From Lumbricus terrestris (lineage: Eukaryota; Annelida; Clitellata; Crassiclitellata; Lumbricidae), in assembly GCA_949752735.1 (NCBI GenBank), contig OX457036.1:10124411-10188410 (forward strand): DNA of 64,000 nt. Direction: 5' to 3'. Positions 52,354 through 63,719 of this stretch are shown here, in pieces. The notes under the pieces are model-generated. The model saw only the letters and a list, made by a program, of their open reading frames with translations, was not told the DNA's origin and did no database searches. Position 1 is the stretch's first letter. Each line of letters starts with the position of its first letter. Made by a program: the position numbers and the translations under genes.

Positions 52354-53385
52354 TAATATGCAATAAACAAGCATTTCAGTTAAACTCTTTCATGCCCGTT
52401 TTCTCAAAAACCTTACGTGATACAAAAATTCTGAGAACACCACCGTGTTCAGCACGTCAACTTCTATAGAAAACAGTCAAAGTTTTTTCAGAAACAAAAA
52501 AAGTTTAAATTTGTTGACCAGTGTAATATGCAATAAACAAGCATTTCAGTTAAAATCTTGCATGCCCGTTTTCTCAAAAACCTGACGTGATACAAAAATT
52601 CTGAGAACACCACCGTGTTCAGCACGTCAACTTCTCTAGAAAACAGTCAAAGTTTTTTCGGAAACCAAAAAAGGTAAAATTTGTTGACCAGTGCATAATA
52701 TGCAATAAACAAGCATTTCAGTTAAAATCTTGCATGCCCGTTTTCTCAAAAACCTGACGTGATACAAAAATTCTGAGAACACCACCGTGTTCAGCACGTC
52801 AACTTCTATAGAAAACAGTCAAAGTGTTTTCAGAAACAAAAAAAGTTTAAATTTGTTGACCAGTGTAATATGCAATAAACAAGCATTTCAGTTAAAATCT
52901 TGCATGCCCGTTTTCTCAAAAACCTGACGTGATACAAAAATTCTGAGAACACCACCGTGTTCAGCACGTCAACTTCTCTAGAAAACAGTCAAAGTTTTTT
53001 CGGAAACCAAAAAAGGTAAAATTTGTTGACCAGTGCATAATATGCAATAAATAAGCATTTCAGTTAAAATCTTGCATGCCCGTTTTCTCAAAAACCTGAC
53101 GTGATACAAAAATTCTGAGAACACCACCGTGTTCAGTACGTCAACTTCTATAGAAAACAGTCAAAGTGTTTTCAGAAACAAAAAAAGTTTAAATTTGTTG
53201 ACCAGTGTAATATGCAATAAACAAGCATTTCAGTTAAAATCTTGCATGCCCGTTTTCTCAAAAACCTTACGTGATGGAAAAATTCTGAGAACACCATTGT
53301 TTTCAGCATGCCAAATTCTATATAAAACAGTTGAAGATTTTTAGGAAACAAAAAAAAAGTTTAAATTTGTTGACCAGTGTAATTG
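52354..53385 (+). repeat. 171-bp satellite-like tandem array, six units with dimeric structure
   Basis: Units begin AATATGCAATAAACAAGC at 52354, 52525, 52697, 52867, 53039 and 53209, spaced 171, 172, 170, 172 and 170 bp. Two types alternate: A (CTTCTATAG, TTTCAGAAAC, CCAGTGTAATATG) and B (CTTCTCTAG, TTTCGGAAACC, CCAGTGCATAATATG) in the order A-B-A-B-A, then a diverged last unit. No coding potential. Confidence 0.93.
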
Positions 53386-53946
53386 CATTTCACAAACCTA
53401 TCTCGAGACTTGTCTTTCTCTGGCTCCTGGCAATGTCAGGCAAATAAATTTGACTAAATTGATGTTTTATAAATATCTGATTAATAACAATTTAATGACA
53501 CAGATTTTCAGCTCTTGCCACTTTCTGCGGTTACTATGATTTCTATAGTCCAGATGCTAAGCATCATCTGACAGCTAAAATGACTTTAATGAGCTATGCA
53601 TTTTACGAGTGCTGTGTTTACCATGTGGCTAATAAACATGCATGTCATGTCTTGAAGGGACGGTGGAACACCCCGATATTTAGGATGTACTCACCTGTGA
53701 GTACATGTACATCTTACACCTTCCTCAATATTTATCAACAGAATGATTAAAATTTATTCTTTCAAAACACCAGCATCTTGGAATTAATGTTAGCATGAAG
53801 CAAACATGCTGTAACCTCATGTGGTTCCTTAGAACTGGTTGTTGTGTTCTGAACTTATTATAAGATGCACTTCAAGGATTGCTTATATGCATGGCTGGAA
53901 TCTTCGTATTTAACGTCATTGTGCAAGTTTTCGGACAATCACCTGG

Positions 53947-54680
53947 TCACCTGGTGCCGTCAGCTCTTGGAGCTCTGGCGATATTCTTGATGTATCCTCT
54001 CCAGTGTCCCCTCTCTCTTGTTGCCTCTCTCAGCTCCTCCAAGTTCATGCCAGACTTTTCCTGTACCTCATCCAACCATCTCTTCCTTGGTCTTCCGCGT
54101 CTCCTCCTTCCCTCACCACATGCCGTCATCAGCTCCTTCTCCAAACCGTTAGATCTCATCACATGGCCGAAGTAGCTCAATTTCCTCCAAGTCGCTGTTT
54201 GCTGTAGTGTCTCATCTCTCTCTATTCCGAGCTCCTCACGCACCGATTCGTTAGTTCTCTTCTCCGTCCATGAAATCCTTAACATTTTTCTCCAAATCCA
54301 CATCTCGCACGCGTTGATTTTCTTTTCCATATCCAGTGTCTTTGTCCATGTTTCGCATCCATATAGGACGACCGGGAAGATCAGTGCTCTTACCAGTCTT
54401 TTCTTTGTTTCCCTGCTCACATATTTATCTTTCCAAATATTTCCCAGACCGTTCATTGCCGTTTTTCCCATTGATACCCTCCGCCTTATTTCCATATCAC
54501 ATCTTCCCTCCTTCTCTAACATAGATCCCAGGAATGTGAAGCTCGATACTACCTCTATCGTTTCTCCATCCACCTCAAAGTTTTCCCATGTTGCAGTTGT
54601 CATAACTTTTGTTTTCTTTACATTTCGGACAATAATCGTTAAAAATTTCACATCTTTTTTACCAAATAAAAACATTTATT
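53947..54680 (-). mobile_element. Non-LTR retrotransposon reverse-transcriptase C-terminal part
   Basis: A 242-residue open frame with FEVDGETIEVVSSFTFLGSM, a RR.SM.K.AM..L..IW.D..VS..TK.RLVRAL block, LYGCETWT, KMLRISWTEKRTNESV, KLSYFGHVMR, and GRRRRGRPRKRWLDEVQEK. These are the canonical C-terminal blocks of endonuclease-reverse transcriptase LINEs common in marine invertebrates (RTE/'craniofacial development protein 2-like' annotations). The catalytic palm is absent, so it is 5'-truncated, but the remaining frame is open, which suggests a recent insertion. Confidence 0.88.
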
Positions 54681-55799
54681 AAATTACATTTATGAAGGCA
54701 TACTGACGAATAATTATGTTTGCAAAGTAAAAATTACTTTTGAAGATTCAAAACATAATCTTGAGCATTAGAAATGGAATTTTAAGTGGTGTGAAATCTA
54801 TGGTTGAGATTGAAATGGACGTACGCAAAATGTTCACGGGATTTCAGTCCTCTAATAGAGAGTCCTTGGATAGACTTGCTCAGATTTGCTGACTGACTGA
54901 TTAGTTTGTGCAGTTAATTTCTGTAAGCTAAAAATGTAGTTTTGTAGGCCTATTGTGTTAGATTTTTAATTATTAGATGCATGACTAGTGACTACTAAAA
55001 TAATAGTAGTAAATACATGTATTGTGTACATTCAAAAACTCGGGAGATACTAACAGGTATGATATATGACTATTGAAGCAGAAACATGTAGAGAGAGTCA
55101 TGAGCTTCATTCTGTATCTCATTATTGTATTTGAAAATTTGTAGAGTTCCTCTTTATTACATTGTAAGCTATTCATAGCTGTTCTCAAAGTGACAGCCCA
55201 AAGCAAGTGAATAAAAGAGTTTTCAAGTTGATGGTAGCAGGGCCGTCTTATCCATTAGGCACAGTAGGCACTGTGCCTAGGGCCTACGAACTTACCAGGG
55301 GCCTACGAAATCCTGAAAAAAATATTTAAAAATAAATGCAGTGATTGGCCAATGACCGGAAAAAACAAACAGAAAACGAAAACTTGCAAATTTAATTTTA
55401 ACGAGCTAACTTTTTAAGGCTCGAGTTAGCTAATGAAACAGTAACATTGACTATAAGCTATAGGCCTATATTATGTTAGCTCTGCGGCTCTTTGCATTCG
55501 CGAAATCGCTCATAACGTCTTCAAATGTCATTTCTCACATTAAGTCGTTTTCAATTGAAAGTAATGCAAGGGAGGATAATCGTGCCGCCAAAAAAGGTGA
55601 TGACCTTTTTTTAGTCTTGACGCTCAACGATTGGGGGGGCCAAAGCATGGGCCGCCCCCAACACCTCCTTTGGGGGGACCGTCCCCGCTGTCCCCCCCCT
55701 ATAGGTCTCCGCCCATGACTGTAACTCGTTACTCATTGGCCTGCCTAAACTCATCCTGGCTCCTCTTCAATCAGTAGGCTACTTAATGCATCTGCACGT

Positions 55800-56245
55800 T
55801 TGATTGCCCACCTCCCTCGTTTCTCTCACATTTCGACTTTCATGACTGAGCACCTTCACTGGCTTCCTTTGACTGGCCGGATTCAATATAAAATTCTTTT
55901 TCTTACCTATAAGATGTTTTTGGGTCAAGCGCCTCGCTACCTTTGTGATCTTATTAGGAAACCTTTCTCAGCTACTGTTGGACGTCCTCTCCGCTCTTTA
56001 GACCGTCATGATCTTCTTGTATACCACGATCTCGGACTGCCACAGCCCAACATCGCGCCTTTGCCTCTGTCTGCCCTTTACTGTGGAATGGCGTTCCTAC
56101 CATTATTCGTGCCCAGATTTTATCTGGAGGCTTTACTTTTTCTGCTCGTTGTCTTAAGACTTTTCTTTTTCCAGTAGTTCTTCGCACTGGGAGCGCCTCT
56201 GATTAGGTTGTACTGTGAGAGGCGCTTTATAAATCCCAAAATAGA
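55800..56245 (+). mobile_element. CR1-like LINE 3' end with tail
   Basis: The frame reads MTEHLHWLPLTGRIQYKILF, LTYKMFLGQAPRYLCDLI and GRPLRSLDRHDLLVYHDLG. This is the classic C-terminal CR1 reverse-transcriptase order, truncated at its 5' end. After a frameshift, SCLKTFLFPV is followed by GGGAGCGCCTCTGATTAG and GAGGCGCTTTATAAATC, which ties the tail-only copies elsewhere to this LINE. Confidence 0.85.
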
Positions 56246-56839
56246 ATACGATAGAATGCTTTTGTCTGTTGCACGTCAATAAGCCAATATCGATGCTTTT
56301 ACTTTCTACGACATTGCTTTGAACCAAATTCAAAGCGGCCAAAAATATCACCAATCTTCTTATTCAGATTGTATTGGAGACTTGTAATAATATTATTGTT
56401 GTGCCCCGTACAAAATGGTGTTTAACCTGCCATAAGAAATCGGCTAGCAAGGCTGAAAAATCACTTGATTTTTTAAATTATGATTGGATCGTGTTTTAAA
56501 TAGATTTTAATGCAAACTGTGAGGAGAATAATATTTTGTCAGTTAGTTTCAGGCTAATAAACAAATGTCGAGCTAAAACCAATGACAGCCAATGTAGTTT
56601 TGTCTTTCATTCGCAAGGTGGCTGGTGGCTTTAACGTCGTTTTGCGTTGACTTGAATGAGCCTTATATTATACTAGGCCTAGCCAATGAAAATGACCAAT
56701 GAAGTTAGAATAAACCGAAAGGGAGGGAGGGAGGGAGGGACCTTAAAATTGGAAGGTGTCCATTCGAGCGGTGGGCTGTTACGGACAACGGTGGTCAATG
56801 ATCAACTATTCATTGAAAACTGACCTGCAAAGACGTGGT

Positions 56840-56937
56840 CAAAATACGGTTGTGAATAGCGATCGTGAATAAGCTGGTGCCCGCGCTTGGCTTTCGAGTA
56901 GCGCTTTAGAAATTTGGAGATTACGATTACGGTTGCG

Positions 56938-56980
<43 letters not shown>

Positions 56981-57925
56981 AAGATAATTATATATATATA
57001 TATCGATTAAATTTACAATTAATTTGTGAACAGCTGTGTGCTAAAGCGCATTCCAATCTCTCTACTGCAGCTGTCCAGGCGAATGGTGGGCACGACCTTC
57101 TTGCGTCTGTCAAGGATTCTTCCTTACGCTGCGCCATGGGGCCAATAATCGCACTATCCCTCCGACAGATGGCGGCACGTGATGAAAACTTCAATCGTTA
57201 GGATGATAAATTATACATGTAGGCCTACACGATTTTTTATAATAATCTTTTAAAATATTTGACCGCTTTGCTCTATTCAATTGATCGCGTGTGTTTATAA
57301 AAGAATGAGTGAATGAATGAATCAATTAATCGATCAATCAATCAATCAATCAATGTTTTCGATCATTCTCGGTCATTCAGGCACGCATTAAGGTAGGCCA
57401 TAGGTGCTAAATTAATAGTGCTGCAGGTTTGAGGGGTCCTCATTTTTGAGGGCCCGCATTTATGGAAGTAGGCCTAATGAAATTTTCTGGCGAGAATGCT
57501 GCAACATTAAAAAATACGAAAGGGCCTATGTTCAAAGTTACTCATGCTAAGACGAGTTGTTCCGAATTATTCGTTCCGAGATGTTTGCTAAATGCTAATT
57601 TTTAACAAATGACCACGACGAAGAAATATTTCCTTCGCATGTAAGGGCCCCCTAAAGTGAAGGGGTCTTTGTTCGGCTGCACATGTTGAACAATGAACAT
57701 GCCTTAATCCGATGTAGCCAGTGGACAGGTGGCTGACAAAGGGCCTGTAACAGGCTGGATCGCTGGAAGGTCATTACAACACCCAGGTCCGCACTAGTCT
57801 TAATGCGACTCTGGTAATCATTAGGCATATCTCCAAATTTCTAAAGCGCGCTTGAAAGCCAAGCGCGGGCACCAACTTATTCACGAGCGCTGCGTTGATT
57901 CAAAACAGTTGTCCGTAAGCGTAGT
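56840..57925. repeat. Pair of inverted GAATAAGCTGGTGCCCGCGC repeats
   Basis: About 75 bp at 56860-56930 (GTGAATAAGCTGGTGCCCGC, GCTTTAGAAATTTGGAG) recur inverted at 57832-57900. Both outer sides carry TTACGGACAAC (56776 and, inverted, 57909). They may be the ends of one 1.1 kb element or two independent SINE-like insertions. Confidence 0.5.
56939..57003. repeat. TA dinucleotide repeat
   Basis: A (TA)n run interrupted by TGTATATATAAAGATAAT. Confidence 0.9.
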
Positions 57926-58645
57926 CCAAAGGTAGACCGAGTCTGTAGGCGGAAGGCCTAGCCTAGGCCGCCTAAAGGTCCATTGCGTTGCATTGCACCT
58001 AGCCGACCATGGAGCAGAACAAGCAACTCCAAATAATTAATTAATTAGCCTGCAACTCCAAATAATTAATTAGCCTATGCTAAACATTCGCGCAACATCT
58101 GGTTGTGAACATTCGCGTATAAGCCTCACACCGTCACTCGTCTGCTCTGCTCACACTTGAAACGACAAAACAAGCGAAATGACGCCATTTGCACCGACAG
58201 ATAGGCTACCTGCAACGCTCAACATCTGCTGCTCGACGCCATTTTTCAGCAGACGACACATCGCACAGATGTCGTGCGCAGGATGCGCCGCTACCTCGTC
58301 TTCGCATTCCTCGAACAGAGGGCGCTTCATGACCTGCGCTTCATCATGTCCCCTCACAAAACTTTAAGTGTTGTTGCGATGTCGAGCAGTCAAACTATCA
58401 ACGGCAGTCTGAGTAGAAGTAGCAGTTCGGCATTTTCAAACTATCTCGAACACGTCGAGAGAGATTGGGATTGAATTGCTTGCGTATAAGGACATACTCT
58501 CACACCCAGTTTTAGTAAGTCAGAACTTCGTGACACTCAGTAGCATAAGTCGGCATCAGCATTTTACATTGTATCGAACTTCGGAAGAACTCGTGTAGCG
58601 TGAAAAAAATTATCGATAATTCCTTTCGTCGTCAGAAATTGTCTG

Positions 58646-60683
58646 ATGGCGGAAGACAGGCGTCGAGGAATCTGGATCGCTTCGACGGTGATGATTTTTA
58701 TCAGTTTGTGGAAAACAGGTATGTAACAATCCATCCAGTAATCAATCGATCATTCAATCGATCTGAATTTTTTTAGCGCCCCTTCAAGATTCATACTCGG
58801 TGGGAAATCAATAGATCAAACAATCACTCCTTCGTTCAGTGACTCACTTGCTCAATTGCTCCATTGTTCAGTCAGTCAGCCAGTCAGTCAGTCAGTCAGT
58901 CAGTCAGTCAGTCAGTCAGTCAGTCAGTCAGTCAGTCAGTCAGTCAGTCAGTCAGTCAGTCAGTCAGTCAGTCAGTCAGTCAGGCAGTCAGTTGCCCGCC
59001 CGCCCGCCCGACCACTTACTCGCTCACAGCATATAAGTTCGCCAGCATGGAGGAGGTATTCTCCCTTTCAGGTTGTACGTTGAACCACTGGTAAATGGTA
59101 CTTATGCGAGTTTTGTCATTTTATATATCAGGGGATGCGTTGAGTTGCTTCGCTTGTGAGAAATCGTCGGAGAAAAGCTACGAAGACGCAGAAAAACTGT
59201 GCAACATTGCCAGTCTTGGCAAATGTGAAGAAGCCACGGTTAGTGTTTTTATTTATTTTGTTACAAACTTTATTGATATTCTTGGTTAACATTTATATTA
59301 TATTTGGCTTTTCAGCAAATCAACAACTCAATACGTCTATAGTTAGAATGTTGTGCTCACAATACGTGCAGCTGATTGTTATTATGGCATGCATGTATTG
59401 TGCTCTTCTGCTCTCCAGTCGAAGGCTTGTATGGTCGAGGGATTCCAGAGGGATTCCAACTTCCACGTCATCAAGAGATGCGTCCAAGAGTGTCCAGTCT
59501 TCGTCAACAGTTCCGCTCAATTGATTCGATGCTGCTCCACTGATGCGTGCAACGACTTTGTCGTCACTGGTCAGTGAACACCCGAATAATATTATTAATT
59601 GCTAAATTATTGCAGATCCCTCCCATCTTGGTCGCAGGTATAGGTGCAAATGTTACGTTATACACTGCATGGCGATTTCAATGCGCGCTTGATTTGTTAA
59701 CGTCTTCTCATACTCGATTGGTCGAGGTTAGAAAACATTGGATCTTCGTCATACCATAGCTGGTTCTTGCAAACTCCGCCACTGTTCCTAATTTCAATAA
59801 GTTAATTAATTTCACCTGGCTGATCAACTGATTTCGTCAAAAACAATTCTCTAATTTCAAATAATCAACTAATTTCACCTATCTACTAAACTAATTCTAC
59901 CCAGCAAACTAATTTCACATCGCTAGGCTATTAGTTAATCTCACTAAAAAAACTCTTTTGCCTAGATTAGAATTTTGCAGAAACAGGTAATATAATTTAT
60001 TTAGTCCCCCTTTTAATTTCTTCGTCATGCAATAAATTGCGGTATGTCCGCTTAATTTTTCCGAAACAACATACATATATAATGATTATGTATTGTAGGC
60101 CTATATATAAACAATATATGTATATTATATGATATATAATTATGTATATGTAGTTCACCTATCTTATTCCTGTTTCATGACTGATAATATATCTTCCACA
60201 CCAGGAACGGATTCTCATGACGGTCCAAACATTCTCCGACGTCCATCGACCGAAGATGACTTCTCCAAAACGACTCCCTTCTTCTCCATCTCCACCGATC
60301 CCATTGACCCTCCTCCCTCGTCCTCCACCACCTCCACCTCTTCCCCATCCGCTCCCTTCTCCTCCTTCCCCTCCCCTACCGAATCACCTCCCAGTCATCC
60401 CCAACCCCCTCGCCCCATTCCACCACCTTCGTCCACCTCTCGGTTCATTGCCCCCGGGTCAAACTCCTCTCAGGTACCCGGTCGTAACCCTCACCAGTCG
60501 GTCGGTGGCCGGTCCAACCATCACAACCACAACCACCAGCTGCATCGGTCGCAGTTCGACGGGGTCGGCTACTGCCGCGGTTCAAGGTCAGGGACCGTCG
60601 TTCGTCATCGAGTGAGCGACGATGTGCTCATTCTGTGCTCAACGACGACGGTGCTGCTCGTCGTCGTATGGAGCCACTGGTGA
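58646..60683 (+). CDS. Ly6/three-finger domain protein with mucin-like stalk and probable GPI anchor
   Basis: Exons 58646-58718, 59132-59238, 59419-59569 and 60205-60683, all GT-AG with matching phases; 269 residues. An in-frame TGA about 35 bp upstream supports the start. Residues 1-27 form a signal peptide ([15 protein letters not shown]). Residues 28-105 carry the Ly6 cysteine pattern: LSCFAC, further Cys in [24 protein letters not shown], and the hallmark [10 protein letters not shown]. One NSS glycosylation site precedes the CC. Residues 125-200 are Ser/Thr/Pro-rich ([20 protein letters not shown]), like a mucin stalk, followed by a His/Asn patch ([10 protein letters not shown]). The C-terminus is hydrophobic ([16 protein letters not shown]), consistent with GPI attachment. 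It would be a cell-surface protein; ligand unknown. Intron 1 holds a CAGT microsatellite. No specific orthologue is recognised. Confidence 0.85.
58867..58990 (+). repeat. (CAGT)n microsatellite
   Basis: About 29 near-perfect CAGT units in intron 1 of the Ly6-like gene. The overlapping Ser-Gln-Val ORFs in all three frames are artefacts of the repeat. Confidence 0.97.
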
Positions 60684-60716
60684 TCGACGGACTGCGCTTC
60701 ACATCGGGATCAGTGG

Positions 60717-61620
60717 ACGGATGGATGGAGCAATGGATGGATGGATGGATGGATAGATGGATGGATAGATGGATGAATAGATAGATGAATGTATGGATGG
60801 ATAGAGGGATGAATGGATAGATGGGATGGATAGAGAGATGGGTTGATGAGTGAGTGGATAGAATAGATAAATGAATGGATGGATGGATAGATGGGATGGA
60901 TAGAAAGATGGGTGGATGAGTGAGTGGATAGAATAGATAAATGAATGGATGGATTGATAGATGGATGGATAAGGGATGTTCAGATGAGTGGATAGATGAA
61001 TGGATAGATAGATGGATGGATAGATGGATAGATGGATGGACTGAGAGAAGGATGAAGGGATGTGTGTTTGGGTTGGTGATTCGATGGATGGGTCACTGAC
61101 GAATGGATGGGTGCATGTGTGGGTGACTGGATAGGTGGATGTATGAATAGATGGGTGTGTAGATGGATGTGGATGGGTATGCGAAGATTATTATTAATGG
61201 ATGAGTGAATGGACGGAATGGATGATTATGTAGATCGGTCGGTGGAAGCATGTGTGGATGAGTGGATGGATGGATGGATGGACGGATGAATGGATGAATG
61301 AATGGATGGATGAGTGCATAGTGGATTGATGGATGGACGTATGAACATGTGGATAGATGGGCTAGAGCCGCTGGAGGGTGCATTCATGCGTAGACCATTG
61401 TATAGATGGGCGAATAGATCCATGGACGTGTGGTTGGACAAATAAAAGTGGACGATAAGTTGGATAGCTGGATGGATGGATGGGTAATTGGGAAAATGGG
61501 CGGATGGATGAATGGCTGGACGAATGGATGGGTAATTGGAAAAATGGGCGGATGGATGAATGGGTGGATGACCACCGTGGGTCAGTTGACGTGTGAAAGT
61601 GGACAATTAGTTTTATGTGA
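60717..61620 (+). repeat. GATG/GATA minisatellite
   Basis: About 900 bp of GGATGGAT and GATAGATG variants. Longer internal duplications occur (GATGGGATGGATAGA at 60818 and 60890; GGTAATTGG(G/A)AAAATGGGCGG at 61482 and 61529). It starts just after the Ly6-like stop codon, so it may lie in the 3' UTR. Confidence 0.93.
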
Positions 61621-61751
61621 CAAATAAATGAATGGACACCAGTATTTATAAATGGACATTGGATAGATACCTAAGCGTGTCATTATGGATGGATAAACTT
61701 TAGATGGAAGTATCGGTATCTGCTGTTGGCGACTGAAACAGTTAATAGATC

Positions 61752-61915
61752 TATTGTTATTGCTATGTGTCTATGCATTGTTTAATATTGGAAAGACAAT
61801 AGATCTATTGTTATTGCTATGTTTCTATGCATTGTTTAATATTGGAAAGACAATAGATCTATTGTCATTGTTATTATGTTTCTATGCATTGTTTAATATT
61901 GGAACGACAATTGGA
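61752..61915 (+). repeat. 51-56-bp tandem repeat, three units
   Basis: ATAGATCTATTGTTATTGC and TATGCATTGTTTAATATTGG repeat three times at about 61746, 61799 and 61852. The ORF across it repeats LCFYALFNIGKTIDLL only because of this. Confidence 0.88.
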
Positions 61916-62017
61916 GCGAATGAACGAGTGAACGAACGATGTAAGGAACCTCTTCGGTAAAGAACAAAGCACATATTTGTTGCATATTTTATAAAGAACT
62001 ATAATTGTGTAAGTTTA

Positions 62018-62544
62018 CAGCGGCGCCCGCAGGATTTTTTTCTTGTACGCACAGAAATTTTCGATGGAGGGGGAACAGGGAAAAAATGTTCGTCAATGAC
62101 CTTTTTTTTAGTCATCAGCCAAAATTTTCCCAAAAACATACCTTTTCCATCCGCCAAAAAACTGATGAGCTTTTTTTTAGTCATCAGCCAAAATTTCCCC
62201 AAAAACATACCTTTTCCATCCGCCTACAGTGGCGGTGCTAGGGGGGCTGGGGGGCTAAGCCCCCCTACAAGAGGCTCAGCCCCCCCTGAAAAAAGGGCCA
62301 TCCGAAATTTTTTACAGTGAAATATCCACGATTTTGAGCTGACGACTAAAAACAAAAGGTCGTCAGAAATTTTGGCGGCGAATATGGAAAATTTTCATGA
62401 GATTTCGGTCGAGGCTTCAGCTCCTCCCCCGAAACTGAAATCCTGGCGCCGCCACTGTCCGCCGAAAAAAAATGATGACCTTTTTTTGTTTAGTCATCGC
62501 GCTGTACGCACTTGCGTACGTGCGTACGTCTTCGGGCGCCGCTG
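62018..62544. mobile_element. hAT-like element with CAGCGGCGCCCG ends
   Basis: CAGCGGCGCCCG (62018) and CGGGCGCCGCTG (to 62544), flanked by TAAGTTTA (62010-62017) and CAAGTTTA (62545-62552), an 8-bp duplication with one change. It contains a direct duplication of TTTTTTTAGTCATCAGCCAA (62101 and 62169) and a second MITE. Confidence 0.8.
62227..62457. mobile_element. hAT-like MITE (CAGTGGCGG family), copy 2, nested
   Basis: Ends CAGTGGCGGTGC and GGCGCCGCCACTG, flanks TCCGCCTA and TCCGCCGA (7 of 8). Interior GTCGTCAGAAATTTTGGCGG matches copy 1 at 15679-15834. It is inserted in the CAGCGGCGCC element. Confidence 0.82.
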
Positions 62545-62552
62545 CAAGTTTA

Positions 62553-63719
62553 TATAATTAATTGCTGCGAGTGCACTGCACGATATCGATGACCTTCCTA
62601 TCCTGTAGTATAGGCCTACAGTCGCGCCCTATACTATACCTATACGGACACTCGTACGACATATGCAGCCAGGTAGCGTTGGTTTCGGGGACGAACTCCT
62701 CTAATCTGCAACCCGGAAGTTACTCAGGATGCTGGACGTGGCTCCATCTACCATCAGCGAGGAACCACTGGACGATGGCGTCATCATTGCGTCTATTATT
62801 ATTGCGGATGTTGTCTCTTGGCGTCTCTAGTCTCTACGCCAGCGATGCGATTATAAATGTCCAGGAACTTTAAACCAACTCTGGATGGATTCCGTTTGCC
62901 TGGGTTGTATACAAGTGCATAATGATTCAATGAACCAACTACTACAGGCCTAGATACTAGTCGATAGTTACTTTTTGGTTGATCTGAGCAATAGTGTGCA
63001 TTATTTTTTACTTCTTGTAGATCTACCGTTTAAAAAAATAACATTTAGCATATTTAAGGCAACATAGCCTGGCAAATGCTTTATTGAAATAGTTAACAGG
63101 CGCGATTTAATGTTTAAGTTATATAGGTCTGTGCCTAACTTAACTAACTGTGAGGAAATGAGGCATCGATAGCGTTACGGCGTAATATTTTTTTTCTATT
63201 GTAAGATGCGGTTCTGTTTTTGAAACCTGCATTGCACCAATAATATTCAAGGCGTGCATGTATGCGTTAGATGTAGCCTAATGGTATTGAACACCTGGAG
63301 AAATTTCCAGTTCGTATAGGATCGAGATTTATTTAGGACGTTCATAAAGTATGATTGAAAGAGAGAGTGGCAGTGCGCATACGCGTTTCTCTCGTGTATT
63401 AAGCTCTGCCGTTCGCAATTTGATTGATTGATTTAAATAATCGTTAATAATTGTAGTAAATAATCGTTCTAGTTGTTTGGAGTATTGCAACCGGGATGAC
63501 CCGCTTCCATGTTCTTTGACGTAGGCCTAATGTCGCTTCGTTACTCGGAAAATTATTGTAGAAGAAAAAAAAATAATGTTCGACAAGACGTGCATGCCTT
63601 TCGTTCGGTAGATGTCAGCAGCATAAACAATTATTTTCTTTCAACAGCATCAGAAAATAAAATTGCCCATTGCTTGAAGATGCGGGTATACATGCTTCAT
63701 GATCAAATAAAATCTGTAG
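62553..63719. other. Unassigned sequence near the right edge
   Basis: No recognisable exon. The ORFs at 62562-62873 and 63509-63733 show no domain, and neither has convincing splice context. Confidence 0.4.

Larger units (their letters stand above)
51355..58645. other. Gene-poor region between NDUFB3 and the Ly6-like gene
   Basis: Apart from the satellite-like array (52354-53385), LINE pieces (53947-54680, 55800-56245) and short repeats, no conserved exon was seen. A hAT-like left end (CAGGGCCGTCTTATCC, 55239) and C-rich patches (55628-55700) suggest a damaged element. The ORF at 52038-52220 has no recognisable domain. A (TA)n tract lies at 56940-57003 and an ATCA/TCAA run at 57325-57355. 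Confidence 0.5.

Noticed and set aside
53000..53385. ORF at 53129-53344 as a gene
   Set aside because: It lies inside the 171-bp array and follows its period.
58839..59094. Ser-Gln-Val repeat ORFs
   Set aside because: Translations of the CAGT microsatellite in an intron.
60217..60615. Proline-rich ORF in the second frame of Ly6 exon 4
   Set aside because: Shadow of the spliced frame, which continues in phase from the Ly6 domain and ends in a hydrophobic GPI-like tail.
61093..61606. Ile/His/Pro-rich minus-strand ORFs
   Set aside because: Reverse translations of the GATG minisatellite.
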